NCBI RefSeq assembly: GCF_002224125.1
Contig: NZ_NCSM01000044.1
Coordinates: 1-15,765, forward strand
DNA from: Streptomyces sp. NBS 14/10
GTDB taxonomy: Bacteria; Actinomycetota; Actinomycetes; Streptomycetales; Streptomycetaceae
Direction: 5' to 3'
DNA: 15,765 nt
The translations under genes were made by a program, and so were the position numbers. The notes beneath the pieces are model-generated. The model did no database searches. It was not told the DNA's origin and saw nothing but the letters and a program-made list of their open reading frames with translations. Positions 1 to 6,883 of this stretch are shown here, piece by piece (position 1 is the stretch's first letter; each line of letters starts with the position of its first letter).

Positions 1-539
1 TCGACGTGCCGGTCGAGGTGAAGGGCGACACGGTCTACGGCGACGACGTAGAGCACGACATCGCCGTCAAGGCCGTCCACAACGCCGTCGTCGGCAAGCA
101 CCGGGGCGGGCTCACCGTCGAGAACGACGACCCCGAACCGGTGATCACCCTCTCTCCGGTCGCGGACCGGGTAACCGAGGGAGAGACACTGACCTGGCGG
201 ATGTCCCTGGACGCGCCCACGGCGGTGGACATCTGGCAGCCGGTGCGGGTGCTTCCGGTCACCGAGGGCGCCGAACTGTCCACCAAGGACGTGGACCCGC
301 AGTGGCTCAAGGACACCTACGGTGACGTGCCCGACCCCGAGCGGCCGCTGTCCGACGCGAACCTGTGGGTGTGGCTGAACATCCCGCCCGGGAGCACCAG
401 CGTGGACTTCGCCGTACCGACCGTGCGGGACCAGGTGGCCGAGCCGACCGAGTCGATACGCCTCGCGCTGACCGACCGCAACGCCGAGCCGCTGCCCGAC
501 AGGCCGGTACTGACGGGGACGGCACTCGACAAGCCGTAA
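1..539 (+). CDS. C-terminal part of a protein with Calx-beta-like domains (5' end outside window)
   Basis: The reading frame is open from the left edge to a TAA at 537-539, giving about 178 residues of the C-terminus. The sequence ends one beta-sandwich repeat at GLTVENDDPEP (near residue 37 of the visible part), and a second begins with VTEGETLTWRMSLDAP. The 'NDDP' strand end and the 'EGETLTW' strand start are typical of Calx-beta-type repeats in secreted or surface actinobacterial proteins. Acidic residues are plentiful, which fits calcium binding, but no catalytic motif is visible. The function of the whole protein lies in the missing N-terminal part; secreted proteases, glycosidases and adhesins all carry such tails. 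A strong hairpin terminator follows 27 bases after the stop, so this is the last gene of its transcript. Confidence 0.7.
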   Translation, partial: DVPVEVKGDTVYGDDVEHDIAVKAVHNAVVGKHRGGLTVENDDPEPVITLSPVADRVTEGETLTWRMSLDAPTAVDIWQPVRVLPVTEGAELSTKDVDPQWLKDTYGDVPDPERPLSDANLWVWLNIPPGSTSVDFAVPTVRDQVAEPTESIRLALTDRNAEPLPDRPVLTGTALDKP

Positions 540-566
540 GCACCAGATACGAAGGATCGTGAGCAC

Positions 567-612
567 CCTCGTGTGCGGGGTCCGGCCCGTCCGGGCCCCG
601 CACTTCACGAGG
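567..612 (+). terminator. Strong GC hairpin, factor-independent-type terminator
   Basis: A 13-bp stem (573-585 with 591-603, one T-G wobble) closes a 5-nt loop, CCCGT. An outer six-pair arm (567-572, CCTCGT, with 607-612, ACGAGG) extends it past a TTC bulge. There is no T-run, which is usual for Streptomyces terminators. It ends the Calx-beta gene and sits directly on the left border of the GMC remnant. Confidence 0.75.
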
Positions 613-793
613 TCACGCGGATCCCGACCGTCCCGTCCTCGATCCGTTCTGCCGCAGCCACGACGTCGAAAACCTCTGGGTGACCGACTCCTCGTCCTTC
701 CCGTCCTCCGCGGCGCTCAATCCGGCCCTGACGATCGGGGCGAACGCGCTGCGCGTCGCCCCGGCTCTCGCGCGGGCGACCAAGGACGGCTGA
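611..793 (+). pseudogene. GMC oxidoreductase remnant (last ~60 codons only)
   Basis: Read from 611 in the frame ending at TGA 791-793, this stretch encodes the C-terminal end of a GMC (glucose-methanol-choline) oxidoreductase: DPFCRSHDVENLWVTDSS, then FPSSAALNPALTIGANALR. It matches the tail of the intact minus-strand GMC gene at 9974-11557 almost residue for residue (CRSHDIENLWVTDAS, FPSSAALNPALTIGANALR), and the DNA is also clearly similar. Similarity starts near GH.DP..VLDP, just inside the terminator hairpin, so the FAD-binding domain and about 460 residues are missing. No start signal or independent function is plausible. It is a relic of a paralogue or of a rearranged copy of the core locus. 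The Asn of the catalytic His/Asn pair is retained (NPALT), while the His (SHMCGT in the intact gene) lies upstream of the break. Confidence 0.85.
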
Positions 794-818
794 ACCGCCG
801 GGGACACGGCCGGGCCGG

Positions 819-1826
819 TCACCTCGCCGAACGCTGCCGGCCGGCCAGGGCGCGGACGCGTTCGGCCGCACCGTGAAGGGTGTGAGCGAAGGCGGGGTCG
901 CCTTCGGCGGTCTCGATCAGGGCGGCGGCGACGTCACCGAGGTGTCCGTCCTCGGGCGCGAGCAGGAGGTGCACACCGGCGCGGATGGCGGCCACCGCGG
1001 TCCGGGGGGCCGTGCGCCCCCGGAGGGTGGCGGGGGTGTCCAGGTCGTCGCTGACGATCAGGCCGTCGAAGCCCAGGTCCCGAAGGAGCGCGACCGTGGC
1101 GGGGGAAGCGAGGGCGGCTTCGTCGCCGTCGAGCCCGGCGACGGGGGCCGGGCCCATCATGACGGCTCGTGTGCCGGCCCGGACGCAGGCGGCGAAGGGG
1201 ATGAGGGCGCTTTCGGTCCAGCAACCTTCGGGAACGTGTGCCACGTCCAGAGCAGGATCCGCGGTGACCTCTGGAAAGCCGGGGAAGTGCTTGGTGACGG
1301 CTGTGACACCTGCGCGCTGCACGCCGGTGACGAAGGCTGCCGCCAGTTCTCCGATACGGGCCGGAGGGAGGTCCAGGGTGCGCCCCCGCAGCCAGGGGTT
1401 GTCTCCCGTCAGGCGGTCGCACACAGGGGACAAGAAGGTGTTGACGCCCAGTCGCAGGGCGGCACGGCCCAGTTCGTGGGCGGAACGCTCCACGTCCGCC
1501 GGGTCGGTGTCCGGTCCGAAGTCGGGCAGGCCGGGGACGAGGCGATGCAGCCGCTTGGTCCCCCAGGGCTCCTGGTCGACGGCGACAAGCACGCTCGCGC
1601 CGGCGATGGCGCGCAGCCGTGTGGTGAAGTCGATGAACTGCTGCGGGGTCTCGGTTGTCTGCCGCTCCTCGGTCATGGCACGGGCTACGTACTCGGCGCG
1701 GGACTCTCCGATGATCACGGAGCGGGTGCCGGAGGCGAGCAGCGAGGCCAAGGAGTCGGGGATGGTGAATCCGTCGACCGCGGGCAGCAGGACGGCGTGA
1801 GCGTCCTGCGTGATGGTGGTGGTCAT
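819..1826 (-). CDS. Glycoside hydrolase family 3 protein, NagZ-like, with altered catalytic loop
   Basis: 335 residues, the usual size of single-domain NagZ-type GH3 enzymes (beta-N-acetylhexosaminidases). The start chosen is ATG 1824-1826, preceded by AAGGA ten bases away; a longer frame to 2039 would run antisense-like through the DeoR gene with low-quality sequence. Visible family marks are VDQEPWGTKRL (83-93; the family has DQEGG.VQRL), the barrel strand KHFPG (179-183) and the nucleophile motif VSDDLDTPA (258-266, Asp260/261). Oddly, the loop after KHFPG reads FPEVTADPALDV, where hydrolytic NagZ enzymes have HG....DSH, so the His used as general acid/base is absent. The protein may use another residue, another substrate, or be catalytically weak. 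No signal peptide is seen, so it is probably cytoplasmic. It lies 55 bases downstream of the truncated DeoR regulator, a pairing typical of amino-sugar or glycoside use. Confidence 0.8.
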   Translation of the reverse strand: MTTTITQDAHAVLLPAVDGFTIPDSLASLLASGTRSVIIGESRAEYVARAMTEERQTTETPQQFIDFTTRLRAIAGASVLVAVDQEPWGTKRLHRLVPGLPDFGPDTDPADVERSAHELGRAALRLGVNTFLSPVCDRLTGDNPWLRGRTLDLPPARIGELAAAFVTGVQRAGVTAVTKHFPGFPEVTADPALDVAHVPEGCWTESALIPFAACVRAGTRAVMMGPAPVAGLDGDEAALASPATVALLRDLGFDGLIVSDDLDTPATLRGRTAPRTAVAAIRAGVHLLLAPEDGHLGDVAAALIETAEGDPAFAHTLHGAAERVRALAGRQRSAR

Positions 1827-1881
1827 GTTGGGCAAGTCCTTACTCGGTTCGCGGTGCGGTGCGCCCCGCGCGGTGGCCTCG

Positions 1882-2487
1882 TCAGACGGTTTTGACGACA
1901 GTGCCGGCCTCTTCCAGCCCGGCCACCTCATCGGCGGGCGCCGTCGTGTCGGTGACGAGGGTGTGCAGGAGCGCGGAGGGGCCGACGTGGGCGTGGGCGG
2001 TGCGGCCGAGCTTGCTCGCGTCGGCGGCGGCGATGACACGGCGCGTGGAGGCGATGATCGCCTTCTTCACCGCCGCGTCGTCGAGGTCGTAGGCGGTCAG
2101 GCCCTCGGCCGCGCTCAGGCCGCAGCAGCCGAGGACCGCGGTGTCGAAGCGCAGCGCCGTAAGGGAGGCGAAGGCGAGGGAGCCGGTCAGGGCGCCTTCG
2201 GCGGCGCGAGGCTGTCCGCCCGGCACCATCAGGGTGGTCGGGCTCGGAGAGCCGCCGAGTACGTGAATGGCCTGCAAGGACAGGGGCATCACGGTGACCT
2301 GCCGTCCACACAGCAGGCGGGCGACCTCCAGGCAGGTGGTGCCGCTGTCGAGGACGACGGTCTCGCCGTCGGCGATAAGCGAGGACACCCCGGCCGCGAT
2401 CCGGCGCTTGGCGTCGAGGGCCTCGTGGGCGCGTAGCGCGAAGGGCGGCTCCTCACCCCTGAGCAGCGGAGTGGCGTGGCCTGGCAC
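1882..2487 (-). pseudogene. DeoR-family regulator, sensor domain only (DNA-binding domain lost)
   Basis: The frame encodes about 200 residues from a possible GTG at 2485-2487; DeoR proteins usually have about 250-260. The C-terminal sensor (DeoRC, sugar-phosphate binding) is complete: DSGTTCLEVARLL (47-59), GCCGLSAAEGLTAYDLDDA (120-138) and VIAAADASKLG (151-161). The first residues, GHATPLLRGEEPPFALR, correspond to the linker just after the helix-turn-helix (normally ..HGGA.PL..). The 50-60 residues carrying the winged helix are missing, and no reading frame upstream encodes them. The break at about 2475-2485 coincides with an unrelated stretch (2479-2661). It probably once controlled the GH3 gene downstream; without the HTH it cannot bind DNA in the usual way. 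It could still be translated as a stand-alone sensor domain, but decay is the simpler reading. Confidence 0.8.
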
Positions 2488-2661
2488 CGCTTCCTCGCCT
2501 TCCCGAACATCTGGTACAAGCGCGACGCCACTGGTGGGGCAACCCCGACGTGCCCGACCTCGACGCCAGCTGCGAAGCCATGGTCCACATCGCTCGACAA
2601 CCTCGCCAAGCGGGTAACGGACCAGACCATACCCGCCTGGCGAGGGACCGCCAGCATTTAA
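2479..2661 (+). other. Unrecognised, apparently frameshifted small coding remnant in the gap between DeoR and the ThDP gene
   Basis: This ~200-base gap contains no intact gene. On the plus strand it reads AWHRFLAFPNIWYKRDA, then in the -1 frame HWWGNPDVPDLDASCEAM, then back in the first frame LDNLAKRVTDQTIPAWRGT to a TAA at 2659-2661. The three pieces look like consecutive parts of one protein, rich in Trp and Asp, broken by two compensating shifts (near 2532 and 2595). I do not recognise the family. The left edge is exactly where DeoR homology stops. The last 40 bases before the ThDP gene (2650-2689) are clearly AT-richer than the surroundings. It may be the trace of an insertion that removed the DeoR N-terminus. 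Confidence that it was ever coding is low. Confidence 0.3.
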
Positions 2662-2689
2662 GGGATAATCACCTACATCAAACGCCCTC

Positions 2690-4477
2690 TCAGAGGTGCT
2701 GTTCCGTGGCCCTGGTCCGCTGGTACTCGTCCTGCCGCTCGTCCGTGATGTACGCCGGCACCGGGAAGTCCCACCAGCCGGGCACCCAGGGGCCGGCGGC
2801 GTCGCGGTCCGTCGGTACCTCGACCAGGGCCGGGGCGCCCGACTGGACGGCCTTGCGCAGGGTCGATTCCAGCGAGTCGGCGTCGGTGACCTTCCACGAC
2901 TCGATCCCGAAGGACCGGCCCATGGCGGCGAAGTCGGGACTGTACGGCGAGCCGTCGGGGTGCGAGAACTCGACGCCGATGTGCCGTGAGGTCTGCTTGC
3001 GCTGGCCGCCGCGGATCGACATGTAGCCGGCGTTGTTCTGGACCACGAAGACCACCGGGGCGCCGGCGGTGACGCTCAGGGCGATCTCCTGGGCCGTCAT
3101 GAGGAAGTCGCCGTCGCCGAGCACGCACACCACGGGGCTCTCCGGCCGGGCCAGTTTCGCGCCAACGGCGGCCGGTACGGCCCAGCCCATGGAGGAGAAG
3201 CCGCCGGAGGTGAGGTGCGTGCGCGGCGAGTAGACCGGGAAGGTCTGCTTGACCGCGCCCTGGGTGTTGCCCGAACCGGCGACGATGATCGCGTCGCGCG
3301 GGAGGACGGAACGCAGGGCGCCCAGCGGGCGCTGCGAGGTGAACGGGAAGCGGTCGCTGTCGCGGCGGCCGGCGAGCTTCTCCTCCCACTGCTCCTTGAG
3401 CGCGGCGAGTTCGGCCAGGTACTCGGTGCGGTCGGCGCCCTTGGCGGGCAGCGAGTCCACGATCGCGGCGACCGCCCGTTGCGCGTCCGCGACGATGCCG
3501 ACCTCGGCCGGGTAGTTCTTGCCGATCTCGTGCGGGTCGATGTCGATGTGGATCAGCTTCGCGGGCGGGATGGAGAAGGTGACGCCCTTGGCGTAGCTGG
3601 AGGCGGACCAGTCGGTGAAGCGACAGCCGACGGAGACGACGACGTCGGCGGAGCCGGCGATGGCGTTGCCGGTCATGGTTCCGGTCTGGCCGACGCTGCC
3701 CGCGAACAGTTCGTGGTCCTCGGGGAAGGCGCTCTTCCCGTTCCATGTGGTGACGACCGGGATCTTCCACCGCTCGGCGAGGGCGAGGACCTGGTCGGAC
3801 GCCTCGGAGGTGATCGCACCGCCGCCGACCACGATGACCGGCCGGGTGGCCGCGCGCAGCACGTCGACAGCGCGTTCCACGGCCTCCGGGTCGGGGTGCT
3901 GGCGGCCGACGGGGAGGCGCCGTTCGAGGTCGTGGAGTTCCACGTTCGCGGCCTCGGCCTGTACGTCCATCGGGACTTCGAGGTGCACTGGGCCCGGACG
4001 GCCGGTCAGCATGGAGTTGAAACAGCGGTGCAGGACGAAGGGAAGCTCCTCGACGCGGGTGACCACCCAGTGCCGTTTGCTGACGGCTTCGGCCACCTTG
4101 GGGAAGTCGTTGGCCGTGTAACGGTCGAGTTCCTGGAGCAGGCCGTGGCCGCGCATGTGGGTCGGCGGGCCGCCGGTGATGACCAGGACGCTGGTGGAGT
4201 CGGTGAAGGCGGTTCCCATGCCGATGACGGTGTTGCTGGCGCCGGCGCCGATGGAGGTCACCGCGGCCTGCGGGCGGCCGGTGACGCGGTAGTAGCCGTC
4301 CGCGAGGTGGACGGCGCTCTGCTCGTGGAAGGTCTGGATGAAGGGGATCTTGGATTCGTCGTCGAGGAAGGCATCGGTCAGTGACCAGATGCCGTGGCCG
4401 GGGATGCCGGCGACGTAGTCGACTCCGTAATTGCGCAGGGTCCGCGCAACGATCTGGCCTCCGGTGAGGACAGGCAT
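2690..4477 (-). CDS. Thiamine-diphosphate-dependent enzyme (acetolactate synthase/carboligase superfamily)
   Basis: 595 residues in the three-domain order of acetolactate synthase, glyoxylate carboligase and sulfoacetaldehyde acetyltransferase. The N-terminal Pyr domain has the catalytic Glu52 (FHEQSAVHLADGYYR). A central domain carries VIVVGGGAIT (214-223) and IHIDIDP (309-315). The C-terminal PP domain has the ThDP/Mg motif GDGDFLM (454-460) and NNAGY (481-485). It should cleave or join a 2-oxo acid or aldehyde in the cytoplasm. The sequence is not close to IlvB, IolD or Xsc in the parts I can compare from memory, so the substrate is open. ATG 4475-4477 follows GGGAG by four bases. It is the last gene of the minus-strand operon, 35 bases after the thuA-like gene, which implies a catabolic rather than branched-chain biosynthetic role; no regulatory small-subunit gene lies nearby. 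Confidence 0.88.
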   Translation of the reverse strand: MPVLTGGQIVARTLRNYGVDYVAGIPGHGIWSLTDAFLDDESKIPFIQTFHEQSAVHLADGYYRVTGRPQAAVTSIGAGASNTVIGMGTAFTDSTSVLVITGGPPTHMRGHGLLQELDRYTANDFPKVAEAVSKRHWVVTRVEELPFVLHRCFNSMLTGRPGPVHLEVPMDVQAEAANVELHDLERRLPVGRQHPDPEAVERAVDVLRAATRPVIVVGGGAITSEASDQVLALAERWKIPVVTTWNGKSAFPEDHELFAGSVGQTGTMTGNAIAGSADVVVSVGCRFTDWSASSYAKGVTFSIPPAKLIHIDIDPHEIGKNYPAEVGIVADAQRAVAAIVDSLPAKGADRTEYLAELAALKEQWEEKLAGRRDSDRFPFTSQRPLGALRSVLPRDAIIVAGSGNTQGAVKQTFPVYSPRTHLTSGGFSSMGWAVPAAVGAKLARPESPVVCVLGDGDFLMTAQEIALSVTAGAPVVFVVQNNAGYMSIRGGQRKQTSRHIGVEFSHPDGSPYSPDFAAMGRSFGIESWKVTDADSLESTLRKAVQSGAPALVEVPTDRDAAGPWVPGWWDFPVPAYITDERQDEYQRTRATEQHL

Positions 4478-4512
4478 GGGTGCTCCCAGTCGGGTCGGTT
4501 CGGGTGGGGGGG

Positions 4513-5181
4513 TCAGGCGCCCCGGCGGGCGGCCCAGGCGAAGCCCTGCGCGCACAGCCGGGTGACGTCCGGGTTCTGCAGGTCGTCGAGGTCGTGTCCG
4601 ACCGCGCTGTAGAAGACACGGCCCTGTCCCCAGGTGCGGGTCCAGGCCTGCGGGATGGTCCGGTCCTCCAGCCAGGGCAGGTGCTCGCCGGTGAAGGTGG
4701 TCTCCGCGAGGACGTGGTTGTTGGGGTCGACGGACATGTAGTACTGCTCGGAGGCGACGTGGAAATCCTTCACGCCGTCGGTGATCGGGTGGCCGGTGTC
4801 CGTGATGGTCACCCGGTAGGGGTGTTTCACGCCTTCCCCGGCGGGGTGTTCGAGAAAGCTGCCGCCGATCAGCCAGTGGTACTTCAGGCTCATCCGGAAC
4901 GCGGCGGCGGCGCCGTGCCAGGCGGCGATCCCGGTGCCGGCCTCCACCGCCCCCAGCAGGCTCGCCTCCTGGGCGGCGGTCAGCCCCTCGGACAGGAGGG
5001 CGTTGTTCCAGTTGAGGGCGATGAGGTCGTAGCCGGTGAGGTCGGCGTCGAGCGCGAAGATGTCGTTGGCCTCGTCGACGTCGAAGCCCAGGTCCCTGAA
5101 GATCGGCATGGCCCATTCCTCGGCGACCTGGTAGGGCTTGTGTCCCGGCCAGCCTCCGTACAGGTACAGAACGCGGGTCAT
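4513..5181 (-). CDS. ThuA-like domain protein
   Basis: 222 residues, the normal size of single-domain ThuA-like proteins, which have a class I glutamine-amidotransferase-like fold. Visible features are the N-terminal strand and loop RVLYLYGGWPGHKP (3-16), GYDLIALNWNNALLS, the conserved GIAAWHGAAAAF turn, ITDTGHPITDGVKDF and, near the C-terminus, GQGRVFYSAVGHD. The AWHG and YSAVGHD signatures are typical of the family. ThuA-like proteins occur in sugar and polyol catabolism (trehalose utilisation in rhizobia), sometimes as isomerase- or dehydrogenase-like enzymes, but their reactions are poorly defined. The start is well fixed: ATG 5179-5181 overlaps the permease stop as ATGA, with GGAGGG eight bases upstream. 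This indicates translational coupling to the transporter. No signal peptide; cytoplasmic. Confidence 0.85.
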   Translation of the reverse strand: MTRVLYLYGGWPGHKPYQVAEEWAMPIFRDLGFDVDEANDIFALDADLTGYDLIALNWNNALLSEGLTAAQEASLLGAVEAGTGIAAWHGAAAAFRMSLKYHWLIGGSFLEHPAGEGVKHPYRVTITDTGHPITDGVKDFHVASEQYYMSVDPNNHVLAETTFTGEHLPWLEDRTIPQAWTRTWGQGRVFYSAVGHDLDDLQNPDVTRLCAQGFAWAARRGA

Positions 5182-6788
5182 GCGATGTTCCCTCCGGTGG
5201 TGGGCGTGAGGGCCGCGGCGCGGGCGCGCAGTTTCTCGGCGATCTCCAGGGCGTCGCCTTCCGGTGCGGTGGACTTGCGCTCGGGCTTCGCGGCCAGCAG
5301 GTAGACGAGGCCCACGGCCGAGACGACGAGGAAGCCGATCAGCGCGATCCACCGGTCCAGGAGCGGGGTTCCGGCGTCGCCGGTGGGCCAGGCCAGCAGA
5401 ACCATCCCGAGGACGCCGTAGGCCAGGGCCGCCACGTTCACCACGAATCCCCAGCGGCCGAGGGTCCAGGCTCCGGCGGGACGCCATCCCTTCAGGCGCA
5501 TCCGCAGCGCGGCGAGTACGACCATCAGGAAGGCCGCGTATCCGGCCAGCACCTGGAAGGCCACGATCTTGGTGAGCGAATCGGGCGAGTAGTACACGAA
5601 CACGAAGATCACCAGCGGAACGACATTCACGGCCAGCAGCGCGTTCAGGGGGACACGGTGCTTGCGGGAGATCTGCGAGAAGATCCGGGCGCCCGGGAAC
5701 ATGTCGTCGCGGGCAAAGGAGAAGACAATCCGGCTCGCGGCGGCCTGCTGGCTCATGACGCCCGCGATGAAGGACGTGATGGTGACCATGAGCACCGCCT
5801 TCGTCCCCACGGTGCCGACCGAGCTCTGCAGGATCGAGGGGATCGGGTTGGCGTCCTTGCCCGAGAGGATCGAGGGCAGGTCCGGGGCGGCGAGCGCGTA
5901 GCCGACGAACGCGAGGAGCGCGGCCGCTCCGCCGACCGCCACGGTCAGCTGCATGGCGCGGGGGATGCTGCGGGAGGGGTTGGGGACCTCTTCGGCGATC
6001 TCGCCGCATGCCTCGAAGCCGTAGAAGAGGAACAGCCCGACGAGTGAGGCGGCGATGAAGGCCATGAAGTAGTTGTCGTGGTTGGAGCTGCTGGTCTCGA
6101 AGAAGATCGAGACCGAGTTGCGCCGCTCGAAGATCAGCAGGTAGAGGCCCACGAGAACGATGCCGATCAGTTCCGCGGCGAGCCCGATCTTGGAGATCAG
6201 GGCCAGTGTCCTGGTGCCGAAGCAGTTGCAGACCAGACAGACGACGGCCATGCCGATCGCGATCCAAAGGCGCTCGGCGGGGGTGGAGGTGATGCCCGGC
6301 TCGTCGGCGGTCCCGGCGAAGAGGCTGGCCACGAAGTCCGAGCTGAACAGCGCGGTACTGGTGATGCCGATGGTGATGCAGCAGATGTAGGTCCACGCGT
6401 TGAACCACGCGTAGCGCCCGTTCCAGAGCCTTCGGACCCACTGGTAGAGCCCGCCGGCGAGCGGGAACTGCGAGACGACCTCCCCGAAGACCAGGGCGAC
6501 GAGGAACTGCCCGGCTCCGACGATGGCTATCCAGAAGATGGACGGCCCGCCGGCGGTCGCCAGGCCGACCGCGAAGAGGGACACGACGCCCACGAGGGGC
6601 GAGAGGTACACGAAGCCGAGGGCGAAGTTCGCCCACAGACTGACCTTGCGGTCGAACTTCTGCTCATAGCCCAGCGCGGCGAGCAGTTCCGCGTCCTCGG
6701 CCGATGAGACAAGGCCTGGGGTCCCGCCCGAGGGCGGGACGCGGTTGGATCTCGGCGCCGTGCGCGCCTCGTTCTCTGTTGCTGACAT
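5178..6788 (-). CDS. APC-superfamily permease (amino acid/amine/choline type)
   Basis: 536 residues with about 12 predicted hydrophobic helices. The cytoplasmic N-terminus (1-50) ends with LGYEQKFDRKVSLWANFALG and leads into TM1 (about 52-78, FVYLSPLVGV). FGEVVSQFPLAGGLYQWVR (101-119) is the TM3/loop signature, and GEIAEEVPNPSRSIPRA (262-278) is the classic APC loop motif (E-E-x-x-N-P-x-R-x-I-P). This arrangement is seen in the ACT-type amino acid/choline/GABA transporters. It probably imports a small zwitterionic or amine-containing substrate by proton or sodium symport. ATG 6786-6788 follows GGAG by six bases. The gene lies 95 bases downstream of the hisD-like gene and overlaps the thuA-like start, so it should be the uptake step of the catabolic operon. 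The exact substrate cannot be told from the sequence. Confidence 0.88.
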   Translation of the reverse strand: MSATENEARTAPRSNRVPPSGGTPGLVSSAEDAELLAALGYEQKFDRKVSLWANFALGFVYLSPLVGVVSLFAVGLATAGGPSIFWIAIVGAGQFLVALVFGEVVSQFPLAGGLYQWVRRLWNGRYAWFNAWTYICCITIGITSTALFSSDFVASLFAGTADEPGITSTPAERLWIAIGMAVVCLVCNCFGTRTLALISKIGLAAELIGIVLVGLYLLIFERRNSVSIFFETSSSNHDNYFMAFIAASLVGLFLFYGFEACGEIAEEVPNPSRSIPRAMQLTVAVGGAAALLAFVGYALAAPDLPSILSGKDANPIPSILQSSVGTVGTKAVLMVTITSFIAGVMSQQAAASRIVFSFARDDMFPGARIFSQISRKHRVPLNALLAVNVVPLVIFVFVYYSPDSLTKIVAFQVLAGYAAFLMVVLAALRMRLKGWRPAGAWTLGRWGFVVNVAALAYGVLGMVLLAWPTGDAGTPLLDRWIALIGFLVVSAVGLVYLLAAKPERKSTAPEGDALEIAEKLRARAAALTPTTGGNIA

Positions 6789-6883
6789 GACGATCTCCGT
6801 GGGTCGAGGGGGAAGTGCTCCTTGTCGAACGGATGCCGCGCCGCGCCTGCGGTCCGGCGTAAGCCCTGGTCCGTCATCGCGGG

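Noticed and set aside
873..1895. Long plus-strand open frame (340 codons) opposite the GH3 gene
   Set aside because: Gly-rich shadow of high-GC coding DNA; the minus strand carries clear GH3 motifs and no domain is seen on the plus strand.
3215..4384. Long plus-strand open frame opposite the ThDP gene
   Set aside because: Composition (Gly, Asp, Val, Arg) and lack of motifs mark it as a shadow; the ThDP motifs on the minus strand are decisive.
2690..4477. Assignment of the ThDP gene as ilvB, iolD or xsc
   Set aside because: It shares the superfamily motifs but not the diagnostic sequence around them that I can recall, and the usual partner genes (ilvN, other iol genes, pta) are absent.
4513..6636. 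707-codon minus frame that extends the ThuA-like protein upstream through the permease
   Set aside because: The extension is Arg-rich out-of-frame permease sequence; the ATG at 5179-5181 with a strong ribosome binding site and ATGA overlap is the real start.
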